Shown: piece after piece, positions 51,026 to 60,550 of the stretch
Numbering within the stretch: position 1 is the stretch's first letter
Layout of the letters: each line of letters starts with the position of its first letter
Origin: Pseudomonadota bacterium
Lineage (GTDB): Bacteria; Pseudomonadota; Gammaproteobacteria; Xanthomonadales; Rhodanobacteraceae
Length of the DNA stretch: 64,000 bases
Assembly (NCBI GenBank): GCA_029561145.1
Contig: JAKQJM010000057.1
Location: 155,707 to 219,706 of the forward strand
Reading direction: 5' to 3'
Position numbers and translations under genes: made by a program
The notes under the pieces: model-generated
The model's input: the letters and a program-made list of their open reading frames with translations, nothing else
Database searches by the model: none
Told to the model about the DNA's origin: nothing

Positions 51026-51125
51026 TGGCGCAGGGCGCAGCCGGGCGCGTTGGCGATCGCGTCGGGCAGCGATGGCGTGACGAACGCGCTGCCTTGCCGC
51101 TGGCGGCACAATATCCGGCGCGCTC

Positions 51126-51722
51126 ATGCGTCTGCAGCGTCGTATGCAGGCAATCACGGACATCACAGTCGCCATGGCCAGGCAGGACCGGTCGATAGCC
51201 GACACGTTCGAGCGCGAACACGGGCGCCTGCGCGGCTTCATTCGCCGTTACGTCCCGAACCTGGCCGATGCGGAAGACATCTTGCAGGAAGTGTTCTTCG
51301 AATTCGTCGAGGCGGCACGCCTGCTCAAGCCGATCGAACAGGCCGGTGCCTGGCTGTTCCGGGTTGCGCGCAACCGGATCAGCGATCGCTTCCGCAGGCG
51401 ACGATTCGAACCCGGCGATCCGCCCGGCCTCGCTGCGCTCGATGCCGACGCGCTTTCGCTCATCGAGCTGCTGCCTGATCCCGATGCCTCGCCCGAGGCG
51501 GCGTTCGCGCGCTTCTTCCTGCTCGACGAACTCGACGCTGCGCTCGACGAGTTGCCCGAAGAGCAGCGCAGCGTGTTCGTCGCGCACGAGCTCGAGGGTC
51601 GAAGTTTCAAGGCGCTGTCCGCCGAGAGCGGAATCGGCATCAACACGTTGCTGTCACGCAAGCGCTATGCGGTGCTGTTCCTGCGCCGGCGCCTGCAATC
51701 GATCCATGAGGAAATCCAGTGA
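51126..51722 (+). CDS. ECF-type RNA polymerase sigma factor
   Basis: 198 aa from the ATG at 51126 (51144 and 51174 are alternatives). Region 2: YVPNLADAEDILQEVFFEFVE, the canonical acidic motif. Region 4: FVAHELEGRSFKALSAESGIGINTLLSRKRYAV. It overlaps or abuts a small membrane-protein gene, its likely regulator. It belongs to a class close to metal- or envelope-responsive ECFs. Confidence 0.88.
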   Translation: MRLQRRMQAITDITVAMARQDRSIADTFEREHGRLRGFIRRYVPNLADAEDILQEVFFEFVEAARLLKPIEQAGAWLFRVARNRISDRFRRRRFEPGDPPGLAALDADALSLIELLPDPDASPEAAFARFFLLDELDAALDELPEEQRSVFVAHELEGRSFKALSAESGIGINTLLSRKRYAVLFLRRRLQSIHEEIQ

Positions 51723-51739
51723 TGCTCAAGGAGCACGAC

Positions 51740-52093
51740 ATGAACATGAAGAAATATCGTACGCGGCGGTTCGTGAAATTCGCGATCCTCGCCATCCTCG
51801 TGATTCCACTGTTCGGCTTTATCGTGATGGGACTGTGGAACTGGCTGATGCCCGATCTGTTCGGCTTGCCGCGCATCGGCTTCTGGCAGGCCTGGGGCTT
51901 GTTCGTGCTCGGCAAGATCCTGTTCGGCAGCTTCCGCGGCCAACCCGGCGGGCATCACCGCGCGCGCATGGGCGAGCGTTGGGCGCAGATGTCCGACGAC
52001 GAACGTGAAGCGTTTCGACGCGGCATCTGGCGACATCGCGAACACCCGCACGCCGAAGGCAGCGACACACATGACGATGCTGCGAGGTCCTGA
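51740..52093 (+). CDS. small membrane protein, putative sigma partner
   Basis: 117 aa from the ATG at 51740, chosen because AAGGAG lies 8 bp upstream. It has one long N-terminal hydrophobic region (FVKFAILAILVIPLFGFIVM) and a second (WQAWGLFVLGKILFG). The cytoplasmic or periplasmic tail is His- and Arg-rich (GHHRARMGERWAQM, HREHPHAEG). It follows the ECF gene closely, so it may be a regulator of it; the His-rich tail could bind metal. No family recognised. Confidence 0.65.
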   Translation: MNMKKYRTRRFVKFAILAILVIPLFGFIVMGLWNWLMPDLFGLPRIGFWQAWGLFVLGKILFGSFRGQPGGHHRARMGERWAQMSDDEREAFRRGIWRHREHPHAEGSDTHDDAARS

Positions 52094-52200
52094 CCGCCAG
52101 CCTGTCGCCATCGTCGCTGCACCGACGCGCGGTCCCCTGATCAACCTTGAAAACCGGTCCGGATGAAACCGCGGCGACCAGCAGTTACGGGCGACGCGCT

Positions 52201-52971
52201 TCACAGTGAAAGCGGCAATTCCAGATGCGCGGCATAGATCATGTCGCGATGCTCGATCAGGGTGGCATCGAGCGCGTCCCGGGTCGGTGCATCGAGCGAC
52301 TCGAATGCCGCGCGTATCGCCGGATCCATCGCACATTGCACGGACGGCAGCGGACAGAACATCCCGATTGCCGCAGCGCTGTAGATATCGAGCGCGCTGA
52401 GCTGGCTGCCAATGTAATAGCGGCTTCCGGCATCGCGAGCTTCGCGCAAGCGATTTGCCAGCATGGCCAGCAATTCGACGACCCTTGGCCCATGGGAGTC
52501 TCCGGCTTCCGGGTCATAGCCGTATTTGGCGGCCAGGTACTTCGCGATCCGTTCCGGAAATCCACCGTCGCCGCGCAGGCCCGCGTGCACGAGCTGCAGG
52601 CGACGCGACCAGCCCAGTCCTCCCACGCCGCAGATGTCGTCGGAAAGCGCGAGAACGACGTCGCGCGCGCGCTCGTCGAGCGGAAGCAGGGCGGGTGCAG
52701 CCGCCAATCGCTCGGCCCGCAACAGGATGTCCTTCCATCCCGACAGCGGCGCTTCGTCGTCGACCACGAGCACCGGCCCGCTGCGCTGTCCGGCCCAGTC
52801 CTTCAGGGCATCGCTGTCATGGACCAGACGCACGGCCGCCCAATCGAGGTGCTTGACGTGGAGGATGCCCTTGGCGGCTTCGCCCCAAAGGCTCGGTACA
52901 TTACCGACAACGACCATGCGCAATCCGCTCCGCGCGATCGCCTCGTCCACACTCACGTATTCAAACGCCAT
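52201..52971 (-). CDS. glutathione S-transferase-like protein
   Basis: 256 aa from the ATG at 52971. The N-terminal part (VVVGNVPSLWGEAAKGILHVKHLDWAAVRL; core NVPSLWGEAAKGIL) is thioredoxin-like, and the C-terminal part is helical (GSQLSALDIYSAAAIGMFCPL), as in GST proteins. It is longer than classical GSTs. Substrate unknown. Confidence 0.75.
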   Translation of the reverse strand: MAFEYVSVDEAIARSGLRMVVVGNVPSLWGEAAKGILHVKHLDWAAVRLVHDSDALKDWAGQRSGPVLVVDDEAPLSGWKDILLRAERLAAAPALLPLDERARDVVLALSDDICGVGGLGWSRRLQLVHAGLRGDGGFPERIAKYLAAKYGYDPEAGDSHGPRVVELLAMLANRLREARDAGSRYYIGSQLSALDIYSAAAIGMFCPLPSVQCAMDPAIRAAFESLDAPTRDALDATLIEHRDMIYAAHLELPLSL

Positions 52972-53270
52972 CGGAATTCCTGCGGAAAACGAATCGAAGG
53001 ATGGAAGCGCCATCGAAGATGACCCAGGCGACCAACAGGGTAGCCCGGCCCTGCATCCACTGACAGCGGCAGGCAGTCATCGACATCGCGGGCAGGGCGA
53101 CCCCGCAACGGCGGGCGGGATCGTGCAAGACGCAATTCAGCGAGGTGCGCAAGGTCTTCCCGGAATCTGCACGGGTTCTGCACAGTCGGGCGCTAGAGTG
53201 CGATCGTGCAAACCGTGTCGCGCAGTGCCGATCCGGCTCTCTCCCGCTCTCGATTCGATGGAATGCCACG

Positions 53271-54101
53271 ATGAGCGTCAAACCGCCGCTTCCGAACCTG
53301 TCGCATTCACACGCTTCGCTAGATGAAACCCTGCAGGTGCTCGGCCAGCGTCGCCGGTTGCTCAAGCTGCTCGGCGGCCTCGGTGCCGTGTCACTGCTGC
53401 CGCAAGGCGCGATCGCCTGCTCGCTGATTCCAGCGGAAACGGCTGGTCCCTATCCCGGTGACGGCACGAACGGTCCCAATGTGCTCATCCAGAGCGGCAT
53501 CGTCAGATCGGACATCCGCTCGAGTTTTGGCAGTTCCGGGACTGCCGTGGCGCCCGGCACGCCGCTCACGGTCACCTTGCAGTTCCTCAGCACGGTGGCG
53601 GGCTGTGGCCCGATCGAAGGACTCGCCGTCTATCTCTGGCATTGCAATGCCTCGGGCGGCTATTCGATGTATTCGTCGGGCGTTACCGCGCAGAACTACC
53701 TGCGCGGCGTACAGGCGACCGACGCGAACGGCCGCTGCACGTTCACGTCGATCTTTCCGGGCTGCTATGCGGGACGCTGGCCGCACATCCATTTCGAGGT
53801 GTTCGCCTCGCTGCTGGATGCAACCACCGGCAGCAATGCCGGGCGCGTTTCCCAGCTCGCGTTGCCGGAATCGGTGTCGCGCCAGGTCTACGCGCAGACC
53901 TCGCTGTATCCGAACGGCACCAGCAACCTCAACCCGCTCACCCTGGATTCCGACAACGTGTTCGGCAACGACGGCGGCATTCACCAGTTGGCCACCGTCA
54001 GCGGCGACAACGCAAGCGGTTACACGTCGTTCCTCGAAGTCGGGGTCGCGGTCGACGCGACCTCGTCCGACCTCCTCTTCGCCGACGACTTCGAGACCTG
54101 A
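53271..54101 (+). CDS. exported intradiol-dioxygenase-like protein with C-terminal tail
   Basis: 276 aa from the ATG at 53271. A Tat-type signal (QRRRLLKLLGGLGAVSLLP, twin arginines near residues 27-29) suggests export folded with its metal. Dioxygenase-like motifs: LIPAETAGPYPGDG, VYLWHCNASGGYSMYS and GRWPHIHFEVFAS, with the His/Tyr ligands of the intradiol fold. Most intradiol enzymes are cytosolic, so secretion is unusual. It ends SSDLLFADDFET, the shared tail. Substrate probably an aromatic diol; activity not shown. Confidence 0.85.
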   Translation: MSVKPPLPNLSHSHASLDETLQVLGQRRRLLKLLGGLGAVSLLPQGAIACSLIPAETAGPYPGDGTNGPNVLIQSGIVRSDIRSSFGSSGTAVAPGTPLTVTLQFLSTVAGCGPIEGLAVYLWHCNASGGYSMYSSGVTAQNYLRGVQATDANGRCTFTSIFPGCYAGRWPHIHFEVFASLLDATTGSNAGRVSQLALPESVSRQVYAQTSLYPNGTSNLNPLTLDSDNVFGNDGGIHQLATVSGDNASGYTSFLEVGVAVDATSSDLLFADDFET

Positions 54102-54419
54102 TCGCCGATCGCCGACAGCAATGGAATGGACGGCTGGATGCGTCGTCGCACGGCGCCGGGCCGAGTGCCACGCAGGACAGCGGGCGACATCAAACGCCTT
54201 TGGCCGAATGTTCCTGCCCGTTGGCAAGCACGCGCCGGCGTGCAGGGCGGGCCTTGCGGAAGCGAAACGGATCGGCGACTGGAGGTGTCGGAACACGTTT
54301 GATGCTGCCGGAAGCCGCCGTTGGCTGCGTCGCTACGTCGCATGCGGTATGCGGTGCCGCTGAGGCAAACCACCCAGAACGCGCTTGACCGCGCGAAAGT
54401 GACGTGGCCTATTGCGCGC
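54102..54419. other. intergenic region before the FG-GAP gene
   Basis: No gene is seen. The longer reading frame that begins at 54321 is replaced by the ATG at 54420, so this 318-bp region mainly holds the unidentified promoter of the FG-GAP gene. Confidence 0.4.
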
Positions 54420-55694
54420 ATGTTCGCATGCGATTCCATTCATACGGCGGTTAGCTGGTCGACTCCGCGCGAATCGATCCGCGCAACGGGACTTCGGCGT
54501 TTGTTGCCGTTGTTCATCGCCGGCTCGGCCTGTACCGGCGTTTACGCGCAGGCACTGTTGCAGGCCCCGACCGAAAGCGCGAGCGAACTGGGTTACGCCG
54601 TGGCACTCGATGGCCAGCGGATCGTCACTGGTGCTCCAGGTGCACAGGCTCTTGCCGGACGTGTCTACACCTATGATTGCGTCGGCCAGAACTGCTCGGC
54701 CCCGACGGCGTTGGCGCCGGGCGACCTTGTTGCCGGCGATCGGTTCGGCGCGGCGGTCTCGGTGTCCGCGGCCACGCTTGCGATCGGCGCGCCGGGAAAG
54801 GGCGCGGTCTATGTCTACCTGCATGACGGAATCGGCTGGCTGCAGCAGCAGAAGCTCGTCGCAACCCCGGCGTTGCCGAACGAACTGTTCGGTGCCTCGG
54901 TCGCGCTGCGCGGCAATCGGCTCGCGATCGGCGCGCCCGGCGCGAACAGCGCTGCCGGGGCGATCTACGTCTTCGAGCGTTCGGGCAGCGTGTGGACCCA
55001 GAGTAGCCGGCTGCAGGCGGGCGACGCCGACCCCGGCGATGCGTTGGGCAGCAGCATCGCGCTCGATTCCGACACGATACTGGCCGGTGCGCCGTACTGG
55101 GCTGCATTGCATCCCGGGGCCTTCAGCCAGGGTGCCGCCTACGTTTTCGTGTTTGCCTCATCGATCTGGAACGAGCAGGCTCGGCTGTTGCCGGTACCGA
55201 CGATCAATGCGCAGGTGTTTGGCAAGTCAGTCAGCCTTTCCGGAAACCGGGCACTGGTCGGAGCGCCATTGGCCAATCTCCGCGCTGGCAGTGCGTACGT
55301 TTTTGAACGCGGCGGTTCGACCTGGACCCAGCAACAGCAGCTCACCCTGGCGGGTGGATTGCCAGGCGACCGTTTCGGCTGGTCGGTTGCGCTCGATGCC
55401 GACCAACTGCTGATCGGAGCGCCATTTGCCCTGGCGGGTTGCGGAGGCAGCACGCGCTTCGTGTTGACCGGCGGCACATGGAATCCGGTCGCACTGCCAT
55501 CGCTGGCGCGACCTGCTCCGGGCGGGCTGGTCGGCTGGTCGATAGCGGCCGAGGGGCAACGCTGGCTGGTCGGAACGCCTGGCTACAGCGGCGCACCCAG
55601 TCACGTGGGTGCCGCCTACTGGCGAGCCGCCAGCGATGCCATCTTCAACGACAGCTTCGATGATGCGAGTGCCGCCACTTGCGTCGTGGATTGA
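54420..55694 (+). CDS. exported FG-GAP-repeat beta-propeller protein with C-terminal tail
   Basis: 424 aa from the ATG at 54420; the signal peptide (RRLLPLFIAGSACTGVYAQA) is cleaved near VYA-QA. Repeats of about 60 residues with LGYAVALDGQRIVTGAPGA, FGAAVSVSAATLAIGAPGK, FGASVALRGNRLAIGAPGA and FGKSVSLSGNRALVGAPLA are FG-GAP (integrin-type) blades. The C-terminus carries SDAIFNDSFDD followed by ASAATCVVD, so the tail motif lies 10 residues in. Likely a surface or matrix protein. Confidence 0.88.
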   Translation: MFACDSIHTAVSWSTPRESIRATGLRRLLPLFIAGSACTGVYAQALLQAPTESASELGYAVALDGQRIVTGAPGAQALAGRVYTYDCVGQNCSAPTALAPGDLVAGDRFGAAVSVSAATLAIGAPGKGAVYVYLHDGIGWLQQQKLVATPALPNELFGASVALRGNRLAIGAPGANSAAGAIYVFERSGSVWTQSSRLQAGDADPGDALGSSIALDSDTILAGAPYWAALHPGAFSQGAAYVFVFASSIWNEQARLLPVPTINAQVFGKSVSLSGNRALVGAPLANLRAGSAYVFERGGSTWTQQQQLTLAGGLPGDRFGWSVALDADQLLIGAPFALAGCGGSTRFVLTGGTWNPVALPSLARPAPGGLVGWSIAAEGQRWLVGTPGYSGAPSHVGAAYWRAASDAIFNDSFDDASAATCVVD

Positions 55695-55773
55695 ACGGCA
55701 GCGGTCATCGGCATCGGTCCGGTCTCGTGACGGGCAGGCAGGAGCGGAGCAGTCGTTGGTTCGAATCGCCCGC

Positions 55774-56418
55774 TCAATCCAGCAGGCCGTGCTTGACCGC
55801 ATAGCGGATCAGTTCGGCTGTATTGCGCGAGCCGAGTTTGTCCATCGCGCGAAAGCGGTGGTTCTCGGCGGTCTTGGTGCTGATCGCGAGGTGCCTTGCG
55901 ATTTCCTTCGTGGTCATGCCCTCGACGATCAGGTGGAACACCTGTCGCTCGCGCGCCGTGAGGTCGCGGTAGGGATCCTCGATGCGACTGTTCGGCTGCT
56001 TGACCTGTTGCGCCAGGACACGCGAGGCGTGGCTGCCGAAATAGCCGCGACCATTGGCCAGAGTGCGCACGGCGCTGATCAGTTCCTCGCCCGCACTGTC
56101 CTTGAGCAGGAATCCCGAGGCGCCGGAACGAACGACGTGCAACACGTATTCCTCTTCCGCGTGCATGGTCAGAACGAGGATGCGCGAGTGCTCAAGCTCC
56201 TTGCTCAAGCGGCGGATCACTTCAATGCCGTTGAGCTTGGGCATCGAGATGTCCAGCACGATGACATCGGGCTCGGTCTGCAAGGCGAGTTCGACTGCGC
56301 TCATGCCATCGGCCGCCTGGGCGACGACACGGCAATCGCCACTGGCATTGAGCAGGGCGACCAGGCCTTCGCGCAGGATCGTATGATCGTCCGCAACCAG
56401 GACGCGTATGGTCTTCAT
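55774..56418 (-). CDS. NarL/FixJ-type response regulator
   Basis: 214 aa from the ATG at 56418. Receiver domain with phosphorylatable D56 in DVIVLDISMPKLNG, lysine near the end (FLLKDSAGEEL), and a LuxR-type HTH (LTARERQVFHLIVEGMTTKEIARHLAISTKTAENHRFRAMDKL; core MTTKEIARHLAISTKTAENH). It is the last gene of a five-gene relay operon and is the output of the upstream histidine kinase. Its start overlaps that gene's stop as ATGA. Confidence 0.94.
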   Translation of the reverse strand: MKTIRVLVADDHTILREGLVALLNASGDCRVVAQAADGMSAVELALQTEPDVIVLDISMPKLNGIEVIRRLSKELEHSRILVLTMHAEEEYVLHVVRSGASGFLLKDSAGEELISAVRTLANGRGYFGSHASRVLAQQVKQPNSRIEDPYRDLTARERQVFHLIVEGMTTKEIARHLAISTKTAENHRFRAMDKLGSRNTAELIRYAVKHGLLD

Positions 56419-57206
56419 GATTCGCCAGGCTCGACGGTCAGAGGCAGGCGAACGCGAAGTTGCAATCCTTCGCCGGGCTGAGAGATCAACTCGAGCTGGC
56501 CACCGAACAGGTTCACGCGTTCGCGCATGCTGGCCAGGCCCGAACTTTCGCTTTCGCTCGATCGGCGCCAGGCCCGCTCGACGTCGCAGCCGCAGCCATC
56601 GTCGACGATCAGCAGCAACAGGTGGTTCGCGCGGCGGGTCAGGCGCATGACAACATGCTTCGCCTGGGCGTGCTTGAGCGCGTTGGCCAGTGCTTCCTGG
56701 GCGACCCGGAAAATGAGGGTCGACAGCTCGCTGTCGAAATCCTCGGGAAGGTCGCCAACGTCCACCTCGATCATGCAGCCGCTGTCTTCGGAGCTGTAGC
56801 GCGCCAGCCATTGCAGGGCTGCGCTGAGTCCCAGATCGTCGAGTATCTGTGGACGCAGCATGCGCGACAGCGCGCGGACCTCGCTGATCGCCGTCTCGCA
56901 CAAGGTGGACGCCTGCTGCAGCCGCTCATCGACGCTGCACCCCGGGTTCCGCGCGAGCCCGTGCAGACGGTGGTGCAGCGCGGTCAGGTGCTGGCCGATG
57001 CCATCGTGAAGTTCGCGCGCGAGACGCCGGCGCTCGTTTTCCTGGACGCGCCATACCGATCTTGCGAGCTGCTTGAAGTGATTTTCGCCGGCCTGCAATT
57101 GCGCGAACAACCGGCTCTGCTGGTCGGACAGGCGTTGCAGTTCGTCGCGCATCTTCTGGTTCTCTTCACCGTTACGCGGCGGAAGGCCGATGGGTGGGGT
57201 CTTCAT
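56415..57206 (-). CDS. NarX-type sensor histidine kinase, cytosolic
   Basis: 263 aa, no membrane segment. HisKA_3 dimerisation with H67 in RRRLARELHDGIGQHLTALH (core LARELHDGIGQHL) and an HATPase_c domain (LIFRVAQEALANALKHAQAK, VDDGCGC, GLASMRERVNLFGG). A coiled coil precedes H67. It lacks a sensor domain, so signal input probably comes through protein contacts with its operon partners (kinase and FHA protein). Overlaps both neighbours as ATGA. Confidence 0.92.
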   Translation of the reverse strand: MKTPPIGLPPRNGEENQKMRDELQRLSDQQSRLFAQLQAGENHFKQLARSVWRVQENERRRLARELHDGIGQHLTALHHRLHGLARNPGCSVDERLQQASTLCETAISEVRALSRMLRPQILDDLGLSAALQWLARYSSEDSGCMIEVDVGDLPEDFDSELSTLIFRVAQEALANALKHAQAKHVVMRLTRRANHLLLLIVDDGCGCDVERAWRRSSESESSGLASMRERVNLFGGQLELISQPGEGLQLRVRLPLTVEPGES

Positions 57207-60200
57207 GGCGTCGCTTCCCGTGCGACGCCGATCGACTTCGCATAGTCGAGCAACACCTGCTGTTGCGCCGCAGGGGTCTTCCTGAGCAGATCATCCAGCG
57301 CTTCCCTGGCCAGCTTTTGCGCTTGCAGCGCAGCCGCGCTGCCGCTGGCGGAGAGTCGCGAACCGAACTGGTGGATGGCGAATGCACGACCGTACGCTGG
57401 AAGGCGCGCGAGCAGTGCACGCGCCTCCTGATAGTCGGCCAGCGCATTCGGTCCGCCCAGTTGCACCGAGGTTTCTGCCAGGCTCAGGCGCAGCGGCATG
57501 CTCGCATAGCGCAGCAAGCCGTTTTTCACGGCGCGCAACTCGGTCTGCGCGGCGTCGCGTCGTGACAGTTCGCCGAGAATGCGCACCTTGAGCAATCGCG
57601 ACAACAATTCCGCCGCGTAGCTGTGCGCACTCACCGCCTCCGCGATGGCTTCGTCGGCAGCCATGAGGGCCGCTTCGGTCTGGCCCTGGGCGAAAGTGAT
57701 TTCGGCCAGACGCCAGCGCAGGGTGCTGGCCTGCTCGGCAGCACTGGACGGGTCCAGCGCATGGATTGCCTGCGCGGCGCCGGTCCAGTCACCGAGGTCA
57801 CTTGCGATCGCGCTGCGCACCAGCATCATTTCGGTTGCGCCGCGTTGATCCTTGCGCTTGTTGAAATCGGCCAGCGCCCCATCCGACTCCTCGAGCGCGC
57901 TGCTCATCCTGCCTTCGAGCCGATCGAGATCGGCCAGGGTGGCGACACTGATCGTCCGTTCCTCTGCCATCTGCAGGGATTCGGCCGTCGCAAGGCTGTC
58001 CTCAAGCAGTTTTCTCGCCGCCGTCCAGTCGCCGCGTGCGGTCTCGGCAAGGGCCAGGCTCTGGTGGGCATGTACGAGCCCGTAGCGGTCATCGATCTTC
58101 AGATAGGTGGCTGCCGATTGTTGCCAGTAGGTCTGCGCGTTGTCGAACTCGCCGAGCTGGAAATAGGCGTAGCCGACGTTGTTGAGGCTCTCGCCGATCG
58201 AACGCTCGTCGCCGAGACTCTGGCGCATGCGCAGGCTGTCGCGGTACGCGTCCAGCGCACCGCGATAGTTGCCTCGTTCCTCGTCGAGTGCTCCCTTGGC
58301 ATTGGCCAGGTCCGCAAGGGCGCGGCTGTCGCCGAGCGCCTCGGTGATCTCGCGGGCCTGATTGAGGGCTGCTTCCGCGGGATCGAACATGCCCTGCATC
58401 GACAGGACGGTGGACAGGTTGCGAAGACTGGCGGCCTGGCCGCGGCGATCACCGAGCGCCTCGCGCTGGCTCACCGCGCGGCGCAATTGATCTGCGGCAG
58501 CCTCCATCTGGCCAAGGCGCCGATATCCGATGCCGTAGGCATGGCTGACGTCGGCGCGCATCGATTTGTCGTTCAGGCGATTGGCCAGCACCTCGGCGCG
58601 GACAAGGTACTCGTCGACTGCAAGCTTCGCGTCGCCGGCCTGGATCGAGTATTTGCCCAGCGCATACCATGCGTCGATATTGCGTGGATCGTCGCCAACC
58701 AGCGCCTGCAATTGCCTGATCGCTGCATCGTGGTTGCCAAGTTCTGCTTCGCAGCGCGCCTGCAGAAGACGTGCCGGATGGTCATTCGGAACCCGCGACG
58801 TGCGTTCCGCGAGCACGCTCAGCGCCGCGCCCGGATCGCCGAGCAGGGTCTGTGCATAGGCAAGGGTGCGGCGCGCATCCGTTGAATCGTTCGCCTTCAT
58901 GTCATCGCGCGCGGCTCCGGCCAGGTCGATGGCTTCGGCACTGCGACCACCGCGATCAAGCCGGTACAGCAATTGCCACCAGAGTTCCGGGTTGTGGAAG
59001 CGCTGTGCTTCGGTGCGCAGGGCATCGACATCGACCGTTGCGACATCAAGGTGGCTAGCGCTGCCGAGCGCGCGGAGTTCTTCTGCGGTCGGCCAGCCGA
59101 TGTCGATCGCCGACTTGCCGAGCTGCGGACCCAGACCGGCCAGCAGGGCGGTCAGCGCAGCGGGCATGTCGCTTTCGTTCGATACATGCTTCTCGGCGCT
59201 CCACAGCGGCGTGGCCGATGCCGGGTTGACCAGGCGTGCCTTGAGCATCCAGCCGCCCGAATCACGCTTCACTTCTCCCTCGAGTGCGCGCTGCGCGCCC
59301 ATCACGTCGAGTACGCGCTGATGCTGGCGGTCGGCCGCCGACGCGTCGTAGCCCAGCTCGGCAAGCGCGCGATTGACGCGCAGGGGATCGGCGCTGCGCA
59401 ACGACGCGTCGGCACTGAGGCGTTCGCCGAGCATCTGATGAATACCGAACGCCAGCTCACGGTCGCCCGCGTCGCCGTCGCTTGCCCAGGGCAACGGCAG
59501 CAGGTCGAGCGACACGACAGCCTGGGCAGGTGCGGTCGTGCCTGCAGGGGGCAACCGGTGCTCGCGCCAGTACCAGCCGGCAACGGCGAGCGCGATCAGG
59601 GCCAGCGAGGTCGCGGCCAGGATGACCGATCGACCGCGGACGCGCGGCCTGCCGGCGAGGCTGCCGGTGTCGATCGCCTTGACGACCGCTTCGGCGGACG
59701 CGATGCGCCGGGCCACGCGCAATTCAAGCAGCCACGAACACAGCTTCACCGCAAACGGCGGCAGTCCCGGCACGATCGAGTCGGCAGGAGGCGGATCCCG
59801 GACGATGCGCTGGACCAGCATTTCCGCGGGCGTGCCGCCACGAAATGGCAGGGTGCCGGTCAGCATTTCGAACAGGATCAGCCCCAATGCGTACAGGTCG
59901 CTGCGTTCGTCCAGCGGCTCGGCGCGAGCCTGTTCGGGCGACAGGTATTCGGGCGTGCCGATGACGACGCCACTCCCGGTAATGCCGGTCTCCCCGGCGG
60001 TCCGGGCGACACCGAAATCGGTGATGCGCACTTCGCCGGATTGATCGACCAGCACATTGGCTGGTTTCAGATCGCGATGGATGACCTGGCTTCGATGGGC
60101 TGCGGCCAGGCCGAGCGCCAGTTGCCGGGTGACATCCAGGGCTCTTTCCGGAGTGAACCTGTGCTGTTCGCTGAGCAACCGCTCCAGCGAAGGACCGGCG

Positions 60201-60550
60201 ACATAGTCCATGCTGATCAGCCACGCATTCCCGTGTCGAACCAGATCATGGATGCGCACGACGTGGTGCGATGAAACCTGGCGCGCCAGCAGCAACTCCT
60301 TGCGGAAGCGCTCGAACGCATCGGGCCGGCTCGCCAGTTCGGGGCGCAGCAGCTTCAGGGCCACATCGATGTCGAGTTCGATGTCGTGCGCCTGGTAGAC
60401 GAGCCCCATGCCACCCATGCCAAGGATGCGCAGGATGCGGAAGCGGCCTGCCACGGTTTCACCGATGACGAGCTCGCGCTGCGCCATCATGCCGGTCAGC
60501 GTGGCGGGAACATCCGGATCGTGCTCGAAGTCGCGCGTACCGGAGGTCAT
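57203..60550 (-). CDS. Ser/Thr protein kinase with membrane segment and TPR repeats
   Basis: 1115 aa. PKN-type kinase: glycine loop GMGGMGLVYQAHDIEL, VALKLL, HRD in VIHRDLKPANVLVDQS, and DFGVARTAGETGITGSG (activation segment with T residues). One membrane segment (ILAATSLALIALAVAGWYW) is followed by about 750 residues of TPR-like helices (e.g. LGNHDAAIRQLQALVGDDPR, GQAASLRNLSTVLSMQGMFD). It would phosphorylate partners, possibly the FHA-GAF protein or the regulator. Overlaps both neighbours by ATGA. Confidence 0.93.
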   Translation of the reverse strand: MTSGTRDFEHDPDVPATLTGMMAQRELVIGETVAGRFRILRILGMGGMGLVYQAHDIELDIDVALKLLRPELASRPDAFERFRKELLLARQVSSHHVVRIHDLVRHGNAWLISMDYVAGPSLERLLSEQHRFTPERALDVTRQLALGLAAAHRSQVIHRDLKPANVLVDQSGEVRITDFGVARTAGETGITGSGVVIGTPEYLSPEQARAEPLDERSDLYALGLILFEMLTGTLPFRGGTPAEMLVQRIVRDPPPADSIVPGLPPFAVKLCSWLLELRVARRIASAEAVVKAIDTGSLAGRPRVRGRSVILAATSLALIALAVAGWYWREHRLPPAGTTAPAQAVVSLDLLPLPWASDGDAGDRELAFGIHQMLGERLSADASLRSADPLRVNRALAELGYDASAADRQHQRVLDVMGAQRALEGEVKRDSGGWMLKARLVNPASATPLWSAEKHVSNESDMPAALTALLAGLGPQLGKSAIDIGWPTAEELRALGSASHLDVATVDVDALRTEAQRFHNPELWWQLLYRLDRGGRSAEAIDLAGAARDDMKANDSTDARRTLAYAQTLLGDPGAALSVLAERTSRVPNDHPARLLQARCEAELGNHDAAIRQLQALVGDDPRNIDAWYALGKYSIQAGDAKLAVDEYLVRAEVLANRLNDKSMRADVSHAYGIGYRRLGQMEAAADQLRRAVSQREALGDRRGQAASLRNLSTVLSMQGMFDPAEAALNQAREITEALGDSRALADLANAKGALDEERGNYRGALDAYRDSLRMRQSLGDERSIGESLNNVGYAYFQLGEFDNAQTYWQQSAATYLKIDDRYGLVHAHQSLALAETARGDWTAARKLLEDSLATAESLQMAEERTISVATLADLDRLEGRMSSALEESDGALADFNKRKDQRGATEMMLVRSAIASDLGDWTGAAQAIHALDPSSAAEQASTLRWRLAEITFAQGQTEAALMAADEAIAEAVSAHSYAAELLSRLLKVRILGELSRRDAAQTELRAVKNGLLRYASMPLRLSLAETSVQLGGPNALADYQEARALLARLPAYGRAFAIHQFGSRLSASGSAAALQAQKLAREALDDLLRKTPAAQQQVLLDYAKSIGVAREATP

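Noticed and set aside
55759-55768. GGTTCGAATC, a tRNA T-loop-like string
   Set aside because: The flanking bases do not form a T-stem (GTTGG against CGCCC) and no acceptor or anticodon arms are found.
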